A stretch of DNA of 37,434 nt. It comes from Bryobacteraceae bacterium (lineage in GTDB: Bacteria; Acidobacteriota; Terriglobia; Bryobacterales; Bryobacteraceae). Positions 9,901 to 16,900 of the stretch are shown piece after piece. Positions within the stretch are counted from its first letter, which is position 1; every line of letters starts with the position of its first letter. The notes beneath the pieces were generated by a model. The model was not told the origin of the DNA. It ran no database searches and worked only from the letters and a program-made list of their open reading frames with translations. The position numbers were made by a program, and so were the translations under genes. Location: the NCBI GenBank assembly GCA_029975915.1, contig JARKOC010000365.1:1-37434 (forward strand). Reading direction: 5' to 3'.

Positions 9901-12094
9901 CAAGGAGTTCTTCTCCAACGTCGACCCCATGTACCGGGGATACGGCAAGCAGGAGGCGCTGGACCGGCAGAAAGAGTACTTCACCCTCGATGCCGAGGTG
10001 GAAAAGGCGTGGCTCGAATACTGCGCGCGGCTGAAAGCGCTCTCCAACTGGACGAAGTTCGCCGGCTATCCGTTCGGCAACCGGGTCACCTACGACAAGT
10101 ACGGCAACCCGGAACACGACTTCCCCTTCGACAGCGACTTCCAGGAGTCCTCGCGGTGGCACCGGGACTGGGAGAAACTCCGCGACGGGCGAAGCGGCTA
10201 TGCGGACCCGCAGCATCCTTTTGTGTACCAGGGCTCGGCCGACATCAACACCTACAAGATGTTCCTGGAGGTCGCGCACCATGCGCTGAAGCCCGGCGGA
10301 CGGATGGGATTCCTCGTTCCTTCGGGGATCTACTCCGACAAGGGCGCCGGCGCATTGCGGCGGCTGTTCCTGAAGGACAGCCGTTGGACGCACCTCTACG
10401 CCTTCCAGAACGAGCGTTTTGTATTTGACGCCGTGGACCACCGCTTCAAGATTGCGGCGGTCCACGTGGAGAAGCGGGGAGCGAGCGGTCCGCTGATGAC
10501 GCGTTTCCGTCTCGGCCCAGGGGACTCCCCGGAGGTGAACGAACTTGAAGAGGACATCCTGAAGGACACCGCCTACCTGCCCGTCACGCGCGAGCAGATT
10601 CGCCGCTTCAGCCCCAACTCGGGCGCTATCCTCGAGGCCCGCACTCCGCGGGACCTCGAGATTCTGGAGAAGCTCTACACGAACGGTGTCCTGCTCGGCG
10701 ATAAGAGCGAGAACGGCTGGAACATCCGTTACGCGCGCGAGTTCGACATGACGAACGACTCGAAGCTCTTCCCGCGCCGGCAGGTATGGGAGGACCAGGG
10801 CTACCGCCCTGACGAGTATGGACACTGGTTGAAAGGCGGTTGGCAGCCGTACTCGGGTCCGCAGAACATCCTGCATCGGCCCAAGGGCCTGATCTTATCC
10901 GCCGACGGCCACGCGGCGATTCCCGTGGATGACGTTGAGGATGTCGCGTTGCCGCTGTACCAGGGAGCGATGATCTATCACTTCGACTTCTGTGCGGCGG
11001 CCTACCGACAGGTCGAAGGAAAGCGCGGCTTCAAGTGGGTGCCGCTGGGATGGGAACACAAGGAGCCCGAACCGCAGTACTTAATGGCGCGGGCTGACTA
11101 CCTTTCAGTAGAAGGCATTCTGAGTTCCTCGAAGATCGTCGTTCGAGCAATCTCAGGCGCAACGAACGAAAGAACGATAGTTGCAGCGGTTGCGCCGTCT
11201 AGGCCGTGTGGCAATTCTCTGGCAGTAGTTGCACCGGGCTCGGGGTTGCACGTCGCACTCGCGGCTTGGCTCGCTAGTTTTAGTGTAGATTTCGCTGTTC
11301 GCAAGCGACTTGCCGGATCGAACCTCAACATGTTCCTACTGAACGAACTCCCCGTCGTGAATCCGGCAATTGGGGAAGTGCTATCACTGGTGACGCCGAG
11401 GGCGGCATCCTTGCTCTGGCCTCATGTTTCGTTCGCGTCTGATTGGAGGTCATTCGACCGGCAGAAGAGTTGGCGTAAGTGCTGGGCGTCTACGCCACAC
11501 GAGCGGCTCCGTCTTCGCGCCGTGACGGAGGCAGTTGTGGCTAAGCTGTACGGGCTCAACGATAGCGATGTAGCCGACCTATTGCGCGACTGCGACCACG
11601 CCGCTGAAAGCTTGGCCAACAAACCATTCACTAGGACGCTTGATCCAAAGGGATTCTGGCGGTTTCAGAAAGAAGAGGCTCCGGAGCTGCGCATCGCTGT
11701 CCTTACTCAGGTTGCATTCCGCGAACTCGAGCGGGTAGGCCTGCGGGATTTCCTCCAGATGAATGACGGTGAGGGTTGGATGCTGCCGGAAACCCTCCGC
11801 CTCGCAGACTACGGCCTGGGACATGACAACCGAGCCAAAGAGCCGCAACCGGTCGCCTCGCGCCTCGGCCCGCGGTTCTACGATTGGCAACTTGAACAGA
11901 GCGTGGAGGAGTCCTGGGAGGAGTGTGAACGACACGCCGAGATCCTCGACCGCATTTTGCCGGCCAAGCAGGATGCCTCGGAATCGGCAAGCGACGACGG
12001 GGAGGCCGGCGCTCCGACGGATCTGTTCGGCAACCCGCTTCCCACCGATCTATTTGGGAACCTACTTCTGCCGCAAAAGAAAGGAAGGCGCTGA
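6983..12094 (+). CDS. drmMI-like: Large N6-adenine DNA methyltransferase (DrmMI/Eco57I-like)
   Basis: A 1,703-residue class I methylase that probably modifies adenine in host DNA so that self can be recognised. The AdoMet motif DPAMGSGSFL starts at Asp641, and the catalytic IGNPPWEIQ places NPPW at residues 963-966. A long insert separates the two, as in Eco57I- and PglX-type enzymes. The N-terminal part contains a 'KIALLTNGHQWRLIY' segment typical of large type IIG-like methylases, but I see no clear PD-(D/E)xK site. Residues ~485-535 are a Glu/Asp-rich low-complexity linker. The C-terminal specificity region (about bases 11080-11700) has lower GC than the rest. The extreme C-terminus carries two copies of TDLFGN. 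The gene is longer than DrmMI as I remember it. GGAGG lies upstream of the start, and the stop overlaps the next start (TGATG). Confidence 0.88.
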   Translation: MQRTEALEQYGWWSDLKHGGLLIAPARLADYFPETQPPLPDYLTEKLRTAVQRMQDGQSNALTGLLDTVLEDLLKLDPQYWHKGPSVPSTWSHRAVSGEVVKPRRVWEPPEGVPLPVFTSDTRRLGVHSGRRDVARVVDWLRRSSRKIALLTNGHQWRLIYAGLDTEAWCEWDIDFWFEEGAPSGQVLALLCLLRPEALTPKAATKAGESGAPLIQAIDATRRGQAELTAALGERVREAVEFLIQASAEVLKLLGGDGQKDVQPRDVYIAATRMVMRCVVILFAEARDLLPRDNRIYYDSYSLQGLREQLDRLAGGRSKDRLRHLYAAWPRLISLFRLVYFGSAHEAMPVTRYAGGLFQPGDPASEDPVSRAIAAFENPRNAPSDYWIHRILELLTRSRVKVRQGLRTMEVETPIDFSDLSSEYIGILYESLLDYQLRQAPHNEPIVFLSLGDQPALPFMRLQAISSDTLAKMFEKFKQKAQKSLSEDEEDAEETEADESEVEEAAESEGQAEEGEAQAGEPSEADREVLDTELEDKVLNWARQAVVDAKIVKKPRGKLDQRKQKEYDDSLNQAAQQLYTRVVRPGDWYLVREGATRKGSGTFYTRPQLASPITRRALQPLLYDGDAPRTPEQILALRICDPAMGSGSFLISALRYTSKALLESLYRHGRLVPRGDGTVARLADGLPVDHPSQETLPLPLQHPQFDDYLEARLRRHVVERCLYGVDNDLLAVELGRMSLWVETMDPRLPFGFLNHKLKHGNSLVGCWFDRFQDYPVMAWEREGGDKNHERFVHHFRLTAGRGKTAGSKKGDKWTVAIKQKKDNLVLAELKKLILGKKQPAFAFVEEQLSPAKVHDQVLAVFERLHNLPVHEVEERKRVYEQEIAASPAFRELKDAFDTWCAIWFWPADLLDIAPYPANLLNPPEETRQMVRLLFRRHHFFHWELEFPDVFTGPDSGFDAMIGNPPWEIQKPNSKEFFSNVDPMYRGYGKQEALDRQKEYFTLDAEVEKAWLEYCARLKALSNWTKFAGYPFGNRVTYDKYGNPEHDFPFDSDFQESSRWHRDWEKLRDGRSGYADPQHPFVYQGSADINTYKMFLEVAHHALKPGGRMGFLVPSGIYSDKGAGALRRLFLKDSRWTHLYAFQNERFVFDAVDHRFKIAAVHVEKRGASGPLMTRFRLGPGDSPEVNELEEDILKDTAYLPVTREQIRRFSPNSGAILEARTPRDLEILEKLYTNGVLLGDKSENGWNIRYAREFDMTNDSKLFPRRQVWEDQGYRPDEYGHWLKGGWQPYSGPQNILHRPKGLILSADGHAAIPVDDVEDVALPLYQGAMIYHFDFCAAAYRQVEGKRGFKWVPLGWEHKEPEPQYLMARADYLSVEGILSSSKIVVRAISGATNERTIVAAVAPSRPCGNSLAVVAPGSGLHVALAAWLASFSVDFAVRKRLAGSNLNMFLLNELPVVNPAIGEVLSLVTPRAASLLWPHVSFASDWRSFDRQKSWRKCWASTPHERLRLRAVTEAVVAKLYGLNDSDVADLLRDCDHAAESLANKPFTRTLDPKGFWRFQKEEAPELRIAVLTQVAFRELERVGLRDFLQMNDGEGWMLPETLRLADYGLGHDNRAKEPQPVASRLGPRFYDWQLEQSVEESWEECERHAEILDRILPAKQDASESASDDGEAGAPTDLFGNPLPTDLFGNLLLPQKKGRR
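12017..12070 (+). repeat. Two tandem 27-base units encoding TDLFGN-x-L-x
   Basis: Units 12017-12043 and 12044-12070 both encode T-D-L-F-G-N. Four of the six codons differ, all by synonymous third-base changes (ACG/ACC, CTG/CTA, TTC/TTT, GGC/GGG). The protein motif is kept while the DNA has drifted, which suggests selection on the peptide. It lies in the disordered C-terminal tail of the methylase and faintly resembles short clamp-binding motifs ending in LF. Confidence 0.7.
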
Positions 12095-13479
12095 TGCTTA
12101 CGAAGCTGCGCATCCGGAATTTCAAAAATTGGGCGGACACTTCCGACATCCGGCTGGCGCCGATCACGGTGTTCTTCGGCAGTAACAGCACTGGCAAGAG
12201 CAGCCTGATCCAGTTTCTGTTGATGCTTCGGCAGACCGCGGAATCACCGGACCGCCGGCGCGTCTTGCATCCCGGGGACCAGAACACCCCGGTGGAGTTG
12301 GGCACATTCCGCGATCTGGTCTTTGCCCACGACCTCACGAAGGAAATCAGCTTCTCGTTTGAGTGGAAGCTCCCGGCGACACTCTCGATCTTTGACCCTA
12401 TCGGCAAGAGGGAGTTCTCCGGAGAGGGCTTGTCATTCCAGGCATCCATCGCCTTCGACCAAAAGGACCAGGCGCCTCGGGTCACGTGCCTACAGTACGA
12501 TCTGATCAATTCGCAGGAACCACTCCGCGTCTCGATGAAGCCGGCGGGGGCACAGACTGCTTCCAAACAGCAATTCGACATCGAAGCTTCCCCATACGAA
12601 CTGAAGCGAAATCAGGGAAGGGTCTGGAAGTTACCCGCACCGGTCCGATTCTACGGCTTTCCTGAAGAGGTGAGTGCCTACTACCAGAATGCTAGCTTCA
12701 CTAGCGACCTTGCTCTTTCGTTAGAACAGGAACTGCGGCGTATTCAGTACCTTGGCCCCCTGCGAACGGTGCCGAAGAGATCCTATGTCTGGTCCGGCGA
12801 GGTGCCCGACCACGTCGGATGGGCTGGCGACCGCGCAGTGGAGGCTCTGCTTGCGGCAACCGACCGGCAAATCAATCCCGGCTACAAGAAGAAAGGACAG
12901 CCATTTCAGGCAGTCATCGCTCGCTGGCTAAAGCAGATGGGGCTGCTCGACACCTTCAAGGTGCGACCCATTGCGCAGCACCGAAAGGAGTATGAGGTTG
13001 TTGTGCGGACCCGGGCCAATGGGTCTGATGTGACATTACCTGACGTTGGGTTCGGCGTGTCCCAAGTGCTTCCCGTGATCGTTGAGTGCTTCTATGCTCA
13101 GCCGAACACTACGATCCTGCTCGAACAACCTGAAATTCACCTTCATCCTTCAGTGCAGATGACGCTCGCCGATCTTTTCATCGAAGCTGTCCAATCGCGC
13201 GAAGGCGGCAAGGACCGTGCAATCCAGTTGATCGTCGAAAGCCACTCCGAGCATTTCCTGCGTCGGCTTCAGAGGCGGGTGGCTGAGCAGGCTATCGAGC
13301 CTGACCAAGTGGCGCTCTATTTCTGCGGCCGCGGGGCGGACGGGGCACTACTCGAGCCGCTCAAAGTCAACTTGTTCGGCGACATCGAGAACTGGCCGGA
13401 AGACTTCTTCGGTGATGAGATGGGCGAAGTATCCGCCCGGATGGAGGCGGCAGCGAGAAGGCAGGAGCAGGCCAAGTGA
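12094..13479 (+). CDS. SMC/OLD-like AAA ATPase, DUF3696 type
   Basis: A 461-residue ABC/SMC-type ATPase. The start, LTKLRIRNFKNWADT, is typical of RecF/OLD-like proteins. Walker A is GSNSTGKS at residues 29-36; the Walker B region is ILLEQPEIHLHP (Glu344, Glu347), and the H-loop is VESHSEHFLRRL. The C-terminus (LFGDIENWPEDFFGDEMGE) matches the DUF3696 ending of this family. There is no Toprim domain, so it is not a complete OLD nuclease; the PIN gene that overlaps its stop (GTGA) may supply the nuclease. AAGGAAGG precedes the ATG, which shares one base with the methylase stop. It is the candidate 'ATPase' of a helicase-methylase-ATPase (Hma-type) set, a name recalled and not searched. It probably senses or remodels DNA ends, by analogy to the family. 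Confidence 0.88.
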   Translation: MLTKLRIRNFKNWADTSDIRLAPITVFFGSNSTGKSSLIQFLLMLRQTAESPDRRRVLHPGDQNTPVELGTFRDLVFAHDLTKEISFSFEWKLPATLSIFDPIGKREFSGEGLSFQASIAFDQKDQAPRVTCLQYDLINSQEPLRVSMKPAGAQTASKQQFDIEASPYELKRNQGRVWKLPAPVRFYGFPEEVSAYYQNASFTSDLALSLEQELRRIQYLGPLRTVPKRSYVWSGEVPDHVGWAGDRAVEALLAATDRQINPGYKKKGQPFQAVIARWLKQMGLLDTFKVRPIAQHRKEYEVVVRTRANGSDVTLPDVGFGVSQVLPVIVECFYAQPNTTILLEQPEIHLHPSVQMTLADLFIEAVQSREGGKDRAIQLIVESHSEHFLRRLQRRVAEQAIEPDQVALYFCGRGADGALLEPLKVNLFGDIENWPEDFFGDEMGEVSARMEAAARRQEQAK

Positions 13480-13982
13480 GGAAGAGGAGGATGCCCGCCG
13501 TTGTGGATACCAACGTGCCTATCATCGCTAACCGGAGGGGCGGCGAGCACCTGGTCTGTGCGGCGGCATGCGCCAAAGTGCTCAACGAAATCACGAAGGC
13601 CGGCGTACTCGTCTTGGATGAGAACGGCCTCATCTTCGGCGAGTACAAACGCTATCTGGCGTTTTCGGGCCAACCCGGAGCGGGAGACGTTTTCTTCAAG
13701 TGGCTTTCTGACAATCGCTATAGGCCTGACCGCGTCGCGCGTGTGCCTCTCGCGGAAGATCCGTCGCGGCCGGGCGAATTCGTAACATTCCCAAACGACC
13801 CGGTACTTGCCGCCTTTGATCCTTCCGACCGGAAATTTGTCGCGGCGGCTTTGGCGCATGCCGATAGACCGCCAGTCCTGAACGCCACGGACAGCGACTG
13901 GTGGGACTACCGGGACGCCTTGCGCCTTCACGGCGTCACGGTCCGGTTTGTTTGTGGAGAAGAGCGGTTCCAAGGGGAGTAG
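13476..13982 (+). CDS. PIN-domain nuclease
   Basis: This 168-residue protein has a PIN fold. It opens with the AVVDTNVPI strand carrying the first acidic residue (Asp11). A central acidic helix, with Glu in LIFGEYKRYL, follows. The C-terminal half contains SDRKFVAAAL (Asp118) and NATDSDWWDY (Asp139, Asp141), ending in a V-x-F-V-C strand. These acidic residues form the metal site of PIN RNases/DNases. No antitoxin gene accompanies it, unlike VapBC. It instead overlaps the ATPase gene by GTGA and is followed after five bases by the giant helicase, so it looks like a dedicated nuclease subunit of the system. The GTG start is supported by AGGAG nine bases upstream; ATG 13491 is possible but its GGAGG would be too close. 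Confidence 0.8.
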   Translation: MRKRRMPAVVDTNVPIIANRRGGEHLVCAAACAKVLNEITKAGVLVLDENGLIFGEYKRYLAFSGQPGAGDVFFKWLSDNRYRPDRVARVPLAEDPSRPGEFVTFPNDPVLAAFDPSDRKFVAAALAHADRPPVLNATDSDWWDYRDALRLHGVTVRFVCGEERFQGE

Positions 13983-13987
13983 ATCCA

Positions 13988-16900
13988 ATGCTGAACCCCA
14001 TCACTTATACCGAGCAGATCATTGCGGACTTCCTGAAGTACCAACTGACGGCCTATGCATTCGCCGATGCCAACCTGCACCGGCAGATGCGGCAGTTGCT
14101 GAACCTCGATCACACCAGGAACACGCCGTTGCTCCGGGGACCGTACATCAGTCTGTCCCGGTCGTTCCGCAAGGGCGCTCCGGTCCAGCAACTGGTCCAG
14201 CAGGGGCTGCTGCATCCGCACATCGCGAACCTCGCTCCTTACCCGAACCTGTACGGGCACCAGCAGACCGCCATCGGCCACATCGCCGGCGGCAAGACAA
14301 CGTTGATCTCCACCGGCACGGGCTCCGGCAAGACGGAATGTTTTCTTTATCCGATCATCAGCCATTGTCTCCGGCTGCGCGACCAGGGCGCGAACAGTGG
14401 GATCGCAGCCGTCCTGATCTACCCGATGAACGCGCTCGCGGAGGACCAACTCGGACGATTGCGCGAGTTGCTGGCGGGCACGGGGATCACCTTTGGGCTG
14501 TACGTCGGGAAATCGCCGGAGCGCGACGCGGACGTTACCGGCTACCGGTTGCCGCCGGGCTCTTCGGTCGCCGACTACCGCGCCAAGCTGGAAGAGTTCC
14601 GCCGGAGGGGCCAGTCCATCGCGGTGCATCCTCCCGAGGAACGCGTCTCGCGCGAGGAGATGCGCGCGGTTGGGAAGCAGCCGCGGATTCTCCTCACCAA
14701 CGTGAAGCAATTGGAACTCCTGCTGACGCGCCATCAGGACGCGGAGCTGTTCGCCGGCGCGACGCTGGACTACCTCGTGGTGGACGAAGCCCACACTTTC
14801 AGCGGAGCGAACGGCGCCGAAACCGGGTGTCTGATCCGCCGGCTGAGGACCTACTGCGGCAAGTCGCCTGAGCAGACGGTGTGCGTGGCGACCTCGGCTA
14901 CCTTGGCGGATCCCAGCGGCGGTACTGCGGCCGGCAAGCACTTTGCCCGGCGATTCTTTGGCGTGCCGGAGAGCCAGGTCGAAGTGGTACTGGAAGAGTA
15001 TGAGCCGGATCTTTGGGCAGCGACGCGAACCGCGACGCCGTCTCTACCGGGTGATCCGAGGGTCCATCTACAGACGGTTCTCGATGCGGTGAGCGGCGTG
15101 GACTCCAATCCCCCGGCTTCCCTCAAGATTCTCCAAAGCACGTTTCAGACACTCACCGGGAAGAGCCTCGACATCTCCCGCTGGCGGGAGAGCCTGTATG
15201 ATCGGCTGGCCGGGAACGAAGTTGTCTACCAGATCGCGGAGGCACTCACGCGTCCCAGGCCGCTGCGCGACCTGCTGGAGGACCTCCAGCAACGCATTGG
15301 CCGCCCGGTGCCGGAAGAAGAGGTGCTGTTGTGGCTGGCGCTGGGCGCGGCTTCGAGCAAGGACGGCCGCGCATTGCTGCGCCCGGTGGTGCATGGTTTT
15401 GTACGCGGCGTTCAGGGTGGTGTGGTCACCTTCCCGCTTTCGCTCACCGGACCCCAGTTGTGGCTGTCTACGGAGGACATTCCTCCCGTTGGCCAGGACC
15501 GCCTTTTTGCGCTGCCGATTCTGTCATGCAACACCTGCGGCCAGCACTATTTCGTGCACCATGTGGCCGGTTTCGATTTCAGCAACCAACTGCCGGGCGG
15601 CGGGGAAGCGATTGACGGGAACACGGTGTGGCGCGCCCAGGAGGCGAAGAACGGCGGAAGCCGGGTGGTGCTGCTGGATCGTTTGGCGGTGCTCGAGGCG
15701 GAAGAAGACGATGACGACGGCAATGGCAACAACCCGCCTCCGCCACCGCAGGTTCCGCGCAACTCCGCGCTCGTCCATTACTGCCGCTGGTGTGGCGGCC
15801 TTCACCTTCAGCCAGCAATCCGCTGCCTTTGCTGCGGCAAGGCCGATCCGCTGGTTCCGCTCTATGCAGTCCAACAGAACCAGCAGCGGCCTGGCTTCCT
15901 GACATCGTGCGTCGGTTGCCGGGCCATCGGCCGCTCACGGCTTGGGAGCTACCGGGAGCCCGCCCGCCCGGTGAAGGCCCAGCCGGTTTCTGATGTCCAC
16001 GTGTTAGCGCAAAGTATGATCCACCGCGCGGAGCACCGGCGGTTGTTGGTGTTTGCGGACAACCGGCAGGAGGCGGCATTCCAGGCAGGCTGGATGCAGG
16101 ACCACTCGCGCCGCTATCGCATGCGCGCACTGATGTATGAGCGGATTCGCCAGTCCGCCGTGCAGGTGGGGACGCTGGTGGCGCACTTGGACGACGTTCT
16201 GGACCGGGATGACGATCTCTCGCAGGCGTTGCTCCCGGAGGTCTGGCGCGTCGCGAGGAAGCAGTCCGACGTTCACACGCATACGGCGGAACGGCGGCGG
16301 TTCCTGCGCATTCAGGTTTTGCGGGAGATCGCCACCGGGACTAAGCAGCGGATCGGCCTGGAACCGTGGGGCCGGGTGATCGTCGTCTACCGCGGGCTCG
16401 ATGCCGCTCATCCGTTCTTCGTGAACTGGGCGCCGCTGCTCGCAGCGAGCCCGGACGAACTGGTGAGCGGGGTTGCTTCATTGCTAGATGGCATTCGGCG
16501 GCAGAGGGTCCTGCTCGATCGGGAAGGGCGGATCTTCTCCCGGTTCTGGGAAGAGGGCGACCGCGAGATCCAGCGTGGCTATCTGCCGATGATGCCGGGC
16601 AATCCGAAAGGGATGAAGCTGGAGCGGACGCAAAACGACGATAACCGGTTCGTCGCTCAACTGCTCAGCGCCCGCGGCCAGACCACGGCGATGAAGACGG
16701 CGCTCGCCTGGGGTGTGCTGCGCGGCGATCTACGCCGATTCCTCCAGGAAATGTGGACGATGCTGGCGGACGACCTCGGCATCTTCGCGCCCGTCACCTT
16801 GACCGGCTCCCGCGGACGCGCATTGCCCGGATGCGTGGATGCCCGCCAGGTGGACGCCGACCTAGTGGAGCTTGCGCCCAGCCAGGGGCTTTACCGCTGC

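Noticed and set aside
8975..10876. 633-codon minus-strand open frame inside the methylase gene
   Set aside because: High-GC antisense shadow; the plus-strand frame carries all the methylase motifs across the same bases.
13901..13987. Earlier in-frame start of the giant helicase
   Set aside because: It lies within the PIN gene, and ATG 13988 has a strong ribosome site.
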